From CAYUPI01 sp964446585 (GTDB lineage: Bacteria; Verrucomicrobiota; Verrucomicrobiia; Limisphaerales; UBA8199), in the NCBI GenBank assembly GCA_964446585.1, contig CAYUPI010000007.1:109011-173010 (forward strand): a stretch of 64,000 bases of DNA, read 5' to 3'. Below, one piece after another: positions 44,151 through 52,624 of this stretch. The position numbers and the translations under genes were made by a program. Positions within the stretch are counted from its first letter, which is position 1. The number at the start of each line of letters is the position of its first letter. The notes beneath the pieces are model-generated. The model had not been told where the DNA came from. It was given only the letters and a program-made list of their open reading frames with translations, and ran no database searches.

Positions 44151-44777
44151 CTCGACTTCCAAGGGCGTAGCCGCGACCAGGAAAAACATGAGCACAATCA
44201 GGCCGAACGCCACCCCAACTGGAGCAACCCCCAGCATCAGAAACAAGGAGCGAATCTTCCGCACCTCATTCGTTGCCTGAGCACTCAATTGCAGCGACTT
44301 CGCTTCGATCTGGTCCCCCAGCTTGTCACACGCATTCTGATATTCCATGAACGACGAGAGCAGGGGCGGCTGTGCAGTCGTGGCTGGATGCTGGATGAAG
44401 GCCTCGCTCTCGAGCCGGAAGGCGGCTCGTCGGCGAATCACGTCGGCCAGGCTCACCTTGAGCTCGGCGTCCGGAATCGTGCTCTGTAGGTCCTCGAATA
44501 CCTTGTCGTTCGCTGCTCGTTCCCGTTGCATATCCCGAAGCAACTCCTCCTTGCTCGCCGCGTCTGGTGTAAGCGCGAATGCCAGGACGTCGACACAGCC
44601 AACGCCCGAGTGGAAAGCGATATCATGCACGTTGTTCATGCTTCTGGCTGTTTGCGCGACCAACTCCGAGTATTTGTCGTCGATCCGCTTCAAGAACCAG
44701 GAACTCATCAACCCTATCCCAAAGAGCAGGGCTGTCAGCAACATCAGCGAGATGGTCAGCGTTTTGGAAAGGGATCG
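44016..44777 (-). CDS. Four-helix-bundle sensor-like membrane protein
   Basis: From ATG 44777 the product is 253 residues. It has a membrane helix at about 6-27 (LTISLMLLTALLFGIGLMSS), a periplasmic helical domain of about 155 residues, and a second membrane helix at about 189-212 (LFLMLGVAPVGVAFGLIVLM). This is the layout of the 4HB_MCP ligand-binding domain of chemoreceptors, but the cytoplasmic signalling part is missing. The C-terminal tail (about 40 residues) is encoded by heptamer repeats, so the original 3' end may have been replaced. An extended frame from GTG 44840 is repeat-derived. It follows the Wzc-like gene and could sense or stabilise the export complex, which is speculative. 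Confidence 0.6.
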   Translation of the reverse strand, partial: RSLSKTLTISLMLLTALLFGIGLMSSWFLKRIDDKYSELVAQTARSMNNVHDIAFHSGVGCVDVLAFALTPDAASKEELLRDMQRERAANDKVFEDLQSTIPDAELKVSLADVIRRRAAFRLESEAFIQHPATTAQPPLLSSFMEYQNACDKLGDQIEAKSLQLSAQATNEVRKIRSLFLMLGVAPVGVAFGLIVLMFFLVAATPLEVELREQGPGDGRAEVRGAKPGAEMRGQRAEGVKVLEATTELRTSNF

Positions 44778-44833
44778 CATCTGACAGGTCAGCGAATTAG
44801 GCGAATTACCGCGAAAGTGGCGAAGCGACTGGT

Positions 44834-44865
44834 GAACCACTAATAGACACTAATAAACACTAATC
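44834..44865 (+). repeat. CRCTAAT periodic repeat
   Basis: GAACCACTAATAGACACTAA and on, three CACTAAT units, in the gap downstream of the Wzc-like gene; a CGAATTAGGCGAATTACCGC stretch precedes it at 44788. Confidence 0.8.
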
Positions 44866-45050
44866 AGGGACCTCTCCGTTGCACCTTGTAGCACCCTTGT
44901 AGCACCCTGGACCTCGAGAATCCCCTTATTTTACAAGGGTTGTAGCACCGTAGCACCCTGCAGCCCCCATTCATACCCCCCACTACTCCATCACTCCATC
45001 ACTGCGCCACTTCGAAGCCCCATCAATCCAACAATCCACCACTCCAATCT
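44866..45050. repeat. Other short repeats in the gap after the Wzc-like gene
   Basis: Contains three or more TGTAGCACC units (44888-44960), CACTCCAT units (44983-45001) and CAATCCA units (45018-45042). No gene is seen. Confidence 0.6.
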
Positions 45051-47600
45051 TCAAAGTTCCTGCTGAAGCTGCTTGGGCACATAAGAGCGCGCCTTGTTGA
45101 GGATCACGCCGAGGTTGCACCGGGATTCGGCCAGCAATGCGGCGGCGCGCTTAACCACGTCGCGATCGGTTTTTTCGGATTCGACCACCATGAACACCAT
45201 GTCCATGAAACCGGCCAGGCGAGGTGTGGCGCTGATTTGGCTGACGGGCGGCATGTCGAAGATAATGTAATCGTAGTCGCTCGCTTTCATCCGCGGCACC
45301 AGGTGCTTGAAGCGCTTGGGCAGCACGCGCGGCAACTGGTCGCCATTGGTCGCCTCGGAAACAACGTACAGGTTGTCCTGGACAAGGGCGCTGTCGCGTT
45401 TGCCAATCTCAAGCGCGTCGTCCAGGCCGCACGCAAGGCTGCCCTTGTGAAAATGATGGGCTGCGCCTTGCTGTAAATTCATGTCCACGAGGAGGACGTT
45501 GCCGTCACCGGTTTCGGAGAGGGAAGCGGCGAGGCCTGCGGCTGTCGTGGTTACGCCGGCTCCCTCACCGCAACTGGTCACGGCTACGAGTTTTGGCTTG
45601 TGGGTAAGGTTCTTGAGTTCGAAAAAGCTGATCAGGCGATCGCGCAGTGTCTCGCAGAACGGACGCAGGCTGTCGAGGGGCGAGGGACGAGGGGCGGGAG
45701 CGAGCTGCGTATTTTGTGTTCCTTGATCCTTGATTTGCGTTTCGTGTTCCGTGGCCTGTTTTCCGTGCTCTGAGATTTGAGATTCGCGATTTGAGATTCG
45801 TGTTGCGTGTTCTGTGTTCACTGTTCCGTGGTTCAGTGGTCCGTTGCTTCGCGGCCCATTTTTTTCAACGAGCAATGGGACTGCGCGACCGAGTTTCAGG
45901 CGTTTGGGTTTGCCGTTCCCATTGAGGGCCAGGCGCGGGATGGAAATGAACAGCGGCAGGCTGAGCCTGGTTTCAATTTCGACGGGGCGCTTCAGAGAAC
46001 GGTCGAAGTACAGCTCGATCAAGAACGCGAGCGCAAGCGCTGCCCCGATGCTCCCTAAAAGAACCATCGCTTGCATCTTCTGCTGTTTGGAACGGTCCCG
46101 AAACGGGGGCGACGGCGCCTGGATCTTGCTAATGTTCGAGATGTGCCCGGCACCCAACTCGTCGTCGATTCGGGATTGTTCACGGCTGGCGGCAAAATAT
46201 TTGTAGTGAGCTTCCTGGAGTTCCTTCGTCCGTTGCAGCTCGGTAATGGAACCTTCCATGTCATCAACTACACTGGATTCCTTGCGGATCTTGGCCAATT
46301 GGCCCGTGAGCACTTTGATTTTGGCTTCCAATGCCGTGATGCGGCTGGTCTCAGCGACCAAATCGATCTTCGGGCCCGTTGAAGTTTCCACGGGTTTGGT
46401 TTCAGAAACCTTCACAACCAGCAAGCCCGGGTAAGCGTCTTCAAGCTGCTTCTTGAGCTTGTCATTCGTGGCAATCTGTTGCTGGACCGACTTCACCATC
46501 GCATTTTCGGTAGTAAACTGGAGCAAGAGGTCCTGTTCTTTCTTGACGAGCGTGTCCAAGAGGCTGGAGACCCTTTTGTACTCAGCAAGTTTCTCCGGAG
46601 GCACCGAAGGGTCATTGGTCGATGTGATTGCTGATTTCGCTCCGTTCGGTTGCGCGCTTGCCAGCGAGAGACTGGCCACGTGACTTGTCGGAGCGGTTGC
46701 ATTGCCAGGAGTGTCGCGCGTCACGGCAGCCACTTCATCCGTGGAATTCGCTCCGTTTGTCGTCGCCACGCCCGGTCCAGCCACATTGGACGCCACCCCT
46801 GCGAGAGCATTTGTAGGTGAAATGTCTAAGTGCAGTTGCTTTGCCATCTCCCCAAGCGCGGCCTGGCGCTCGGCGAGCTCGGCTTCGGCATCAAATATGG
46901 ACTGCTGGATCTTCGATATCCGCTCGCCAAAGCCCTTCTTTGCGTCGTCGAGTGATATGATATGAGCATTGGTCTTAGCCCTGCGCAACTCGGCCTCTGT
47001 CTCGACCAAGCGAGAGCGAAGCAGCTCCGTTTCACGAGCAAGGGAATCGTCAAGAACACCAACGGCGCGGTGAATTTCCGCGTGGCGCTTGAGATAGGTT
47101 TCGATCAGACGATTAAGAACTAGCTGGACAATTTCCGGATCCCCGTGCTGAAAGATCAGACGAATGACGTCGCTTTTCTTCGGAACTTCAGGCAGCACAT
47201 TTTTGCGCACAATGGCGGCGGCCTTTTCGGCATCCGCACCGCCACCGAGTTTGGCCAGAATTTTTTCCGGTCCAATATTGGTGATGACTTCCCTGGCGAG
47301 ATCAAGGCTTGTGAGAATTTCCAGCTCGGTATTGATAATGTTCTCCCCCCGTTCATCGGGTGACTTGATTTTCGAGTCATTTGCCCCCACCTGGCCCGGT
47401 GATTTGCTTTCCAGGACGTAGCGGATGAAAAGTTTCGCCTCGGACTGGTAGGGAAGAGGCATGAGGACAGGAATCAAAAACGCCACAATGATTCCGACCG
47501 CGGTAATGATACCGATCTTCCACTTGTGCCGGAACAGAACGTAGTAAATGTCCGCCAGTGTCAGGCTGGGTGGATTCGAGTTGGAGCGATTGTCAGTCAT
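45051..47600 (-). CDS. Wzz/Wzc-like chain-length and BY-kinase-type protein, Walker A altered
   Basis: An 849-residue protein. Residues 10-60 hold the first Wzz membrane helix (WKIGIITAVGIIVAFLIPVL) and YQSEAKLFIRY. A long coiled-coil region spans about 165-490 and the second membrane helix about 522-542. The C-terminal ATPase has SCGEGAGVTTTAAGLA at 676-691, LLVDMNLQQGAAHH (Walker A') and YIIFDMPPV (Walker B). In BY-kinases the P-loop reads GEGKS/T; here residues 678-685 read GEGAGVTT, so the Walker A lysine is missing. There is no Tyr cluster at the C-terminus (it ends YVPKQLQQEL). Residues about 582-643 are a repeat-encoded linker between the membrane part and the ATPase. It should control polymer length and export; kinase activity is doubtful. 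Confidence 0.85.
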   Translation of the reverse strand: MTDNRSNSNPPSLTLADIYYVLFRHKWKIGIITAVGIIVAFLIPVLMPLPYQSEAKLFIRYVLESKSPGQVGANDSKIKSPDERGENIINTELEILTSLDLAREVITNIGPEKILAKLGGGADAEKAAAIVRKNVLPEVPKKSDVIRLIFQHGDPEIVQLVLNRLIETYLKRHAEIHRAVGVLDDSLARETELLRSRLVETEAELRRAKTNAHIISLDDAKKGFGERISKIQQSIFDAEAELAERQAALGEMAKQLHLDISPTNALAGVASNVAGPGVATTNGANSTDEVAAVTRDTPGNATAPTSHVASLSLASAQPNGAKSAITSTNDPSVPPEKLAEYKRVSSLLDTLVKKEQDLLLQFTTENAMVKSVQQQIATNDKLKKQLEDAYPGLLVVKVSETKPVETSTGPKIDLVAETSRITALEAKIKVLTGQLAKIRKESSVVDDMEGSITELQRTKELQEAHYKYFAASREQSRIDDELGAGHISNISKIQAPSPPFRDRSKQQKMQAMVLLGSIGAALALAFLIELYFDRSLKRPVEIETRLSLPLFISIPRLALNGNGKPKRLKLGRAVPLLVEKNGPRSNGPLNHGTVNTEHATRISNRESQISEHGKQATEHETQIKDQGTQNTQLAPAPRPSPLDSLRPFCETLRDRLISFFELKNLTHKPKLVAVTSCGEGAGVTTTAAGLAASLSETGDGNVLLVDMNLQQGAAHHFHKGSLACGLDDALEIGKRDSALVQDNLYVVSEATNGDQLPRVLPKRFKHLVPRMKASDYDYIIFDMPPVSQISATPRLAGFMDMVFMVVESEKTDRDVVKRAAALLAESRCNLGVILNKARSYVPKQLQQEL
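45674..45858 (-). repeat. Heptamer repeats in the linker of the Wzc-like gene
   Basis: GAGGGGC/GAGGGAC units, then CGTGTTC/CGTGTTC-like and GAGATTC/GAGATTT heptamers and CAGTGGT/TCCGTGG units. Read in frame as about 62 very polar residues rich in Thr, Asn, Gln, His and Glu. Confidence 0.8.
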
Positions 47601-47631
47601 TGTGACGGCAGGGATGATCGTTGAACCTTGG

Positions 47632-48738
47632 CTAGGAAAGGTGTGGGTACAGCAGCCTGCCCGCCAGGCGCAGCAAGGGCGGCGGAAGACACTTAAAGAC
47701 GCGGTTGAACCAGCCTTCTGCGCGATCGACGTCGGTTACATAGCGCTCATTGACAAAGTCGTACTTGTAATACTCGATTTTATCCTCGCTCGCGCCGAAA
47801 CCCAGCTTAAAGCGCCGCAAACCTTCGTTCGACATCGATGTCCGGCCCAGGTGTAGCCGCGAGAATCCGTTTTGAGCATACCGCTTAATGGCCTCCCACA
47901 TCATGAGGTTCGTGGGGCGCAGATGCTGAAAGGCATAGTCGGACGCTCCAAATTTGTAGAGCGCCTGAGCGTCATGGTGAAAGAACACCGCCGCCGCCAA
48001 GGGTCGCTCCTCTAGACGCGCCATCACCACGAACCCCTGCCCGCGGAGTAGCACATGGTGAGCAATGTTTTCGAAGAACCTGATTGGCTGCGGCGGCAGC
48101 CCGTGCCGTCGCCGAGTCATGCAATGGAGTCCGTAGAACGTGCGCATGGACTCGCGCGTGTTGGCGAATTCAACGCGCAATTGTGAATCCTGAGCTTTCC
48201 GGATTCCGCGGCGCACGGCGCCATCCAGGCGTTGAAAAAGTGTTTCCGTGTTCGATGCGAGATGGATCTCGTGCCCATAAAAGGTGAGCGATGGCCTTGC
48301 GCCGATTCGGTCATAGCCAGCCCCGCGGATCTCGAGATATCGCCACCCACGCTCACGGCCATCCGCCAGGGCCAGTTCAAGCAGCGCCTTTTGCCCGGGA
48401 CCTCCAGGCTTTAGTGAGGGGCAGACGTCAGTAAATGGGAGAGATACACCTCTTCGGCCAGTCCACATGCTGGACACCTCCATGATGGGAAGCAGCTCTT
48501 CCAACTGGTCATCCGCGAATCGGCAAAAATAGGCAGGCGAGTGGCCATAAGTATCATGCAATACACTTGCCCAGGGCCTTCCGTGAAAGAACGTTCCGTT
48601 CGGGTGATCCGCCACGAGCGAATCCCACGCCGAATAGGACAACGGGTTGACCACGCACTCCCGCGTCGAGGGCTTGCCAACCGAATCGGGCTGGGCGTTC
48701 AGCCCCTCAGCCACCCTCGTGCTAACCGACAAGTTCAT
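47632..48738 (-). CDS. FemAB-family protein (EPS/PEP-CTERM locus type)
   Basis: A 368-residue protein. Pattern: NGTFFHGRPWASVLHDTYG near residue 46, an LPIMEVSSM strand, RRGIRKAQDSQLRV near 174, YGLHCMTRRRHGLPPQP near 200, LYKFGASDYAFQHLRPTNL near 262, and FKLGFGASEDKIEYYKYD near 315. This follows the FemAB-related proteins of PEP-CTERM/EPS loci more closely than the other three family members here. The enzyme probably adds an aminoacyl or acyl group to a cell-envelope glycan. Its start overlaps the end of the aminotransferase gene by 17 bases. Confidence 0.82.
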   Translation of the reverse strand: MNLSVSTRVAEGLNAQPDSVGKPSTRECVVNPLSYSAWDSLVADHPNGTFFHGRPWASVLHDTYGHSPAYFCRFADDQLEELLPIMEVSSMWTGRRGVSLPFTDVCPSLKPGGPGQKALLELALADGRERGWRYLEIRGAGYDRIGARPSLTFYGHEIHLASNTETLFQRLDGAVRRGIRKAQDSQLRVEFANTRESMRTFYGLHCMTRRRHGLPPQPIRFFENIAHHVLLRGQGFVVMARLEERPLAAAVFFHHDAQALYKFGASDYAFQHLRPTNLMMWEAIKRYAQNGFSRLHLGRTSMSNEGLRRFKLGFGASEDKIEYYKYDFVNERYVTDVDRAEGWFNRVFKCLPPPLLRLAGRLLYPHLS

Positions 48739-49852
48739 ACGAGCTTTGTCTTCGTACGCTGGCCTTCAAAGCTGCGGTAACGGCCTCCATTTGCGGTTCG
48801 CTCAGTTCTGGAAACATTGGCAGCGACAAGAACTCCTCGGCGCACGCCTCGGCGACCGGAAACGAGCCTTTACCGCACCCGAGTGAGCGGTAGGCTTCCT
48901 GGAGATGAATCGGGACAGGATAATGGATCGCACAAGAAATTCCGTTGTCGGCGAGCTCGCGAAGGATGCGGTCGCGCTCTTTGACTCGAACTGCGTAGAC
49001 GTGATAGACGTGCTGGTTACCGGGAGCAACAAAGGGAGTGACGATCTCCTCGTCTACGCCAAGGGCCTCGTCATACACTCGCGCATGAGCTCGGCGGCGT
49101 GCATTCGCTGAGTCGAGGTGTTTGAGTTTGACGCTCAGGACCGCGCCCTGAATGCCATCCATCCTGGCGTTCCAGCCGATCTGCGAGTGGAAATATTTCT
49201 TCTCCTGCCCATGATCGCGCAGGACTTTGATTCGGGCTGCCAGCTCGCGATCATTGGTCACAACCGCGCCCGCCTCTCCGAAAGCGCCCAGGTTTTTACC
49301 CGGGTAAAAACTGAAACAACCGGCGACACTCATGGCGCCCGCCTTCCGGTTTTTATAGAGGGCACCGTGCGCCTGGCAGGCATCCTCGACGACCGGAATT
49401 CCGTAAGCGCGGCCGATTTCAAGAATGGGATCCATGTTCGCGGTCTGACCGAAGAGATGGACCGGGATGATGGCCTTGGTTTTTTTCGAAAGAGCATGTT
49501 CCAGTTGGCGCGGATCGAGAGTGTAAGTCTGCTCATCGATGTCCACGAACACCGGCCGGGCGCCGCAGAAACTGATGGCCTCGGCGGTGGCCATAAAGGT
49601 ATTTGGGACTGTAATGACTTCGTCTCCAGAACCCACCCCGAGTGCGAGTAACGTCAACCATAGAGCATCGGTCCCGTTGCCGACGCCTACAGCATCCCGG
49701 GTACCGCAGTACACCGCGAAGTCGCGCTCGAACGCGGCAACGAATGGACCGCCAGCAAAACTACTGCTGTTGATGACCTGCGCGATGGCTGCATCCAGCT
49801 GCTCGCGGAGCGTGCGGTGGTGCGCTTCGAGATCGAGGAAAGGAACTTTCAT
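48722..49852 (-). CDS. DegT/DnrJ/EryC1-family sugar aminotransferase (WbpE-like)
   Basis: A 376-residue PLP enzyme starting MKVPFLDLEAHHRTLREQL. GNGTDALWLTLLALG near residue 58 is the phosphate-binding part, VVEDACQAHGALYKN near 153 holds the Asp, and SFYPGKNLGAFGEAG near 180 holds the PLP Lys. WNARMDGIQGAVLSVKLKHL and HVYHVYAVR complete the family pattern. In the WbpB/E/D route it would aminate the 3-keto nucleotide sugar made by the oxidoreductase at 50.6 kb, and the product would be acetylated by the enzyme at 49.9 kb. All three lie together in the order expected for one pathway. Confidence 0.9.
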   Translation of the reverse strand: MKVPFLDLEAHHRTLREQLDAAIAQVINSSSFAGGPFVAAFERDFAVYCGTRDAVGVGNGTDALWLTLLALGVGSGDEVITVPNTFMATAEAISFCGARPVFVDIDEQTYTLDPRQLEHALSKKTKAIIPVHLFGQTANMDPILEIGRAYGIPVVEDACQAHGALYKNRKAGAMSVAGCFSFYPGKNLGAFGEAGAVVTNDRELAARIKVLRDHGQEKKYFHSQIGWNARMDGIQGAVLSVKLKHLDSANARRRAHARVYDEALGVDEEIVTPFVAPGNQHVYHVYAVRVKERDRILRELADNGISCAIHYPVPIHLQEAYRSLGCGKGSFPVAEACAEEFLSLPMFPELSEPQMEAVTAALKASVRRQSSYELVG

Positions 49853-49855
49853 GTG

Positions 49856-49890
49856 AGGTTGAGAGTGGAATGTTGAGGTCTTGGGTCGAA
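49856..49890. repeat. GGTTGAG-type heptamers in a gene gap
   Basis: GAGGTTGAGAGTGGAATGTT and following, a degenerate GTTGAGR array in the short gap between the acetyltransferase and aminotransferase genes. Confidence 0.55.
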
Positions 49891-49903
49891 CAGCGCAGTG
49901 AGA

Positions 49904-50395
49904 TCACTCGCCGTTCAGCATTCGGAGCACGCGTGCCGGATTTCCGGCCACCACCGCGCGCGGGGGAATATCCCTGGTCACGACGCTGCCCGCGCCAATG
50001 ATGGCATGCTCGCCCACCGTGACGCCGCAGAGCAGCGTGGCGCCGGAGCCAATCGAGGCGCCACGTTTAACGCGAGTCTGGACGCACTTCCAGTCGGCAT
50101 CGGTTTGGAGCGAGCCGTCTCCATTGGTCGCGCGGGGAAAGCGGTCGTTGATGAATGTAACATTGTGCCCGATGAACACCTCGTCCTCAATGGTAACGCC
50201 TTCACAAATGAACGTATGGCTGGAGATCTTGCATCTGTGTCCAATGCGAGCGCCCTTCTGGATCTCCACAAACGTGCCAATTTTCACTTCGTCGCCGATC
50301 TCACAACCATAGAGGTTGGTGAATCCATAGATGCGCACACCCTTTCCGAGCTTTACGTCGGGCGCGATTTGCCGATAGGGCTGTTCCATTGCCAA
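49904..50395 (-). CDS. WbpD-like nucleotide-sugar N-acetyltransferase
   Basis: A 163-residue LbH protein: LGKGVRIYGFTNLYGCEIGD, VKIGTFVEIQKGARIGHRCK, ISSHTFICEGVTIEDEVFIG, the FINDRFPRAT loop near 82 that is typical of WbpD/WlbB, then GSGATLLCGVTVGEHAIIGA and NPARVLRML. WbpD acetylates the 3-amino group of UDP-2-acetamido-3-amino-glucuronate. Together with the neighbouring WbpE-like and WbpB-like genes this suggests UDP-2,3-diacetamido-2,3-dideoxy-glucuronic acid or a similar donor. Length fits the family. The exact substrate is not proved by the sequence. Confidence 0.88.
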   Translation of the reverse strand: MAMEQPYRQIAPDVKLGKGVRIYGFTNLYGCEIGDEVKIGTFVEIQKGARIGHRCKISSHTFICEGVTIEDEVFIGHNVTFINDRFPRATNGDGSLQTDADWKCVQTRVKRGASIGSGATLLCGVTVGEHAIIGAGSVVTRDIPPRAVVAGNPARVLRMLNGE

Positions 50396-50620
50396 GGTCA
50401 GGTGGGGGAAAGGAGAAACCCGAGCCGTTGCAACACTTTCATTAACTCCCCGCTTCAGCGGGGTGTTTCAAGACGGCGAGTGTTCTACAACCGCTTTAGC
50501 GGTTTACCACTCACGCAAACCGTGAAGACCCTTGAAAATGCAGCCGTTTCTAAGGATGAAGCTGGGCATGGTGGTATGGAGAGCTCCCTAAAAACGATTC
50601 CAAATGCTGAGATGCTCCCA
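50396..50620. other. Gap with three adjacent hairpins
   Basis: Perfect inverted repeats CCCCGCTTCAGCGGGG (50448-50463) and AACCGCTTTAGCGGTT (50489-50504), then TCACGCAAACCGTGA (50511-50525). There is no gene. The hairpins lie between the WbpB-like and WbpD-like genes, which should otherwise be one operon, so they may be an inserted palindromic element or an RNA structure that tunes expression of the distal genes. Confidence 0.75.
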
Positions 50621-51754
50621 TCACAAACCAACAGTGCTTTCTTCGTAAATCTCAACCGTCGGCCGCTTCAGAATACCGACCAAATCGGCGGCTTTGTGAC
50701 TGGCTTTGCCGTTACCTGTCCGGCGTGGCTCCTCCTGAACAAAGTGGACGGGGCTTCCGTGTTGGCGAAGGGAAATGGAGGCGGCTTCGAGAATTCGGAC
50801 CAGCTCCAGCCCCTGCGCGCCGGAGGAGATTGGTGTTTTGCCTTCTCGAATGCATTCGAGGAAGTGCTGACATTCAGTCTTGAGCGGCTCCTCCTGTTTG
50901 AGGTAAGGAGCGTACATGTCGCCGTAATGGTAGGCATATTGGAACTCGGCGAACGTGTCGTAGTGAGGCGGGCGTTCCACGCGGGCGTCGAAGATTCGGA
51001 TCTTTTCCAAAGGTGCCACGTCGTCATAGACGATCATGCGTTTGCTGCCCACGATGGTCATCTCACGAATCTTGCGTGGATCCAGCCAACTGCTGTGCAC
51101 GATAGCCGAACGATTCTTCGAAAAGGTCAAGCACATCGAAGTAACATCCTCAACTCCAGGTGTGACGTGCGCGCTGCCACGGCAGTTGACGCTCAGTGGG
51201 GACTCTCCCATGATGTGCAGAATAATCGACAAATCGTGCGGGGCCAGGTCCCAGGCGACATTGATATCCTTTTGGAACAACCCCAAATTGAGCCGCCGCG
51301 CTGAGATATATCGGATTTCGCCGATGTCACCCCAGTCAATAATGTCCTTCATTTTTTTGACCGCGGGCGAATAAAGAAAGGTATGGCCTACCATCAGGAC
51401 GAGGCCCTTGCTTCGGGCGAGGTCGATGAGTTCCTGGCATTCGCGAGAAGAAGCGGCCATGGGTTTCTCGATAAAGGTATGCTTGCCCGCCTGCAGGCTG
51501 GCTTTGGCCATCGAGTAGTGCAACTTGACCGCCGTGGCGATGGCGACGGCGTCCAGGCCGGCGCCGTTGAGCATATGGTCGAAGTTGGTTTCCCCTTTCA
51601 CTTCCGGGTAGAGCGACCGTAGATGGTTGAGTCGCTGCTCGCTGACATCACACATCATGCGAAGACTGCAGTCCGGCAGAGCCCGGAAATTTCGAATTAG
51701 ATTCGGTCCCCAGTAACCGCAGCCCACTACTCCAAGTTTGATTTGTTTTGGCAT
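50621..51754 (-). CDS. WbpB-like Gfo/Idh/MocA nucleotide-sugar 3-dehydrogenase
   Basis: A 377-residue protein: KLGVVGCGYWGPNLIRNF at the start, IEKPMAASSREC near 95, LMVGHTFLYSPAV near 119, and ISARRLNLGLFQKDINVAWDLAPHDLSI near 150 (quoted in parts), which is characteristic of the WbpB/WlbA branch. These enzymes oxidise C3 of UDP-GlcNAc-uronic acid so that the WbpE-type aminotransferase can act. The aminotransferase and acetyltransferase of the same route follow downstream. The last 30 residues are variable. It follows the initiating sugar transferase by 58 bases. Confidence 0.88.
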   Translation of the reverse strand: MPKQIKLGVVGCGYWGPNLIRNFRALPDCSLRMMCDVSEQRLNHLRSLYPEVKGETNFDHMLNGAGLDAVAIATAVKLHYSMAKASLQAGKHTFIEKPMAASSRECQELIDLARSKGLVLMVGHTFLYSPAVKKMKDIIDWGDIGEIRYISARRLNLGLFQKDINVAWDLAPHDLSIILHIMGESPLSVNCRGSAHVTPGVEDVTSMCLTFSKNRSAIVHSSWLDPRKIREMTIVGSKRMIVYDDVAPLEKIRIFDARVERPPHYDTFAEFQYAYHYGDMYAPYLKQEEPLKTECQHFLECIREGKTPISSGAQGLELVRILEAASISLRQHGSPVHFVQEEPRRTGNGKASHKAADLVGILKRPTVEIYEESTVGL

Positions 51755-51812
51755 AATGATTCCTCTCGGTCAAAAGGCCAGCTCCGTGGCGCACGCAGCC
51801 GGCGCGGGTGTT

Positions 51813-52529
51813 CTACGATGTTTTATCCAACGATTTGGTGAGGGCGGCCGGTGCGAGCGACACAGTGCGGCGGTGCGGGATCCGCCTCCACGCCGCCTCA
51901 CCGACCTGAACAAGGATCGCCGGGATGGTTTTGAGAATGATCTTGACGTCCATTAAGAAAGATTTTTCCTCCACGTAACGAAGATCCAACTCCATCATTT
52001 CTTCAAACGTGGTGTGGTTCTTGCCGCTCACCTGCCACAAGCCAGTCAAGCCCGGCAAGGTCTCACACCGGCGGCGGTGGCGGGCCGTATAGCGTCTATA
52101 CTCGTACGGCATGCACGGCCGTGGACCGACGAGGCTCATTTCACCGCGCCAGATATTGATGACCTGCGGCAACTCATCCAGGCCGAGCGCGCGCAGCACC
52201 CGCCCGCCAGGGAGTAGACGCGGGTCCCCGGCCAAATCCAATTTGGTCATGGGCCGGTTGGTGGTGATGAGGTCGGTCAGATGCCCTTCGTGCATGGCGG
52301 AGTCGGCGTTCACGGACATCGTCCGAAACTTGAGGCACTTGAACCGCCGGCCTGATAGTCCTATTCGGTCTTGCTTAAAAAGCACGGGTCCGGGTGAAAC
52401 GATTTTGATTGCCGCCGCTATGACGGCGCCGATCCCCACCAGCAAGGGTGCGGCCAACATAATGCAGGCGAGGTCGAGAGCTCGTTTCCAGCCGGGAACG
52501 AGCGGGTTGTTCATCTGGAGGGAACTCAC
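51813..52529 (-). CDS. Initiating polyprenyl-phosphate sugar transferase
   Basis: A 238-residue bacterial sugar transferase domain protein: an N-terminal membrane segment (about 17-43), the PGPVLFKQDRIGLSGRRF motif near 46, KCLKFRTM near 64, LRALGLDELPQVINIWRGEM near 112, SLVGPRPCMPYEY near 131 and the PGLTGLWQVSGKN motif near 158. It transfers a sugar-1-phosphate from a nucleotide sugar to undecaprenyl phosphate, the first step of the repeat unit. It lacks the long N-terminal membrane part of WcaJ/EpsB-type enzymes, so it is the short (PglC-like) form. It is the first structural gene after the NusG-family regulator. Confidence 0.92.
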   Translation of the reverse strand: MSSLQMNNPLVPGWKRALDLACIMLAAPLLVGIGAVIAAAIKIVSPGPVLFKQDRIGLSGRRFKCLKFRTMSVNADSAMHEGHLTDLITTNRPMTKLDLAGDPRLLPGGRVLRALGLDELPQVINIWRGEMSLVGPRPCMPYEYRRYTARHRRRCETLPGLTGLWQVSGKNHTTFEEMMELDLRYVEEKSFLMDVKIILKTIPAILVQVGEAAWRRIPHRRTVSLAPAALTKSLDKTS

Positions 52530-52624
52530 TTTAACACGGGACTGTCGCAGGCGGTAAGACTTTCGGGAATTGCTTATTCGTGTACAAAGCTCCGCACGTG
52601 CAGAAATCTGCTTCCTTTTCCGAG

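Noticed and set aside
44016..44777. Complete chemoreceptor
   Set aside because: The periplasmic four-helix layout is there, but no HAMP or signalling hairpin follows; the 3' end is repeat-derived.
49898..51304. 468-codon open frame on the plus strand
   Set aside because: It lies opposite the WbpD-like and WbpB-like genes, whose minus-strand frames carry full family motifs. It has no pattern of its own.
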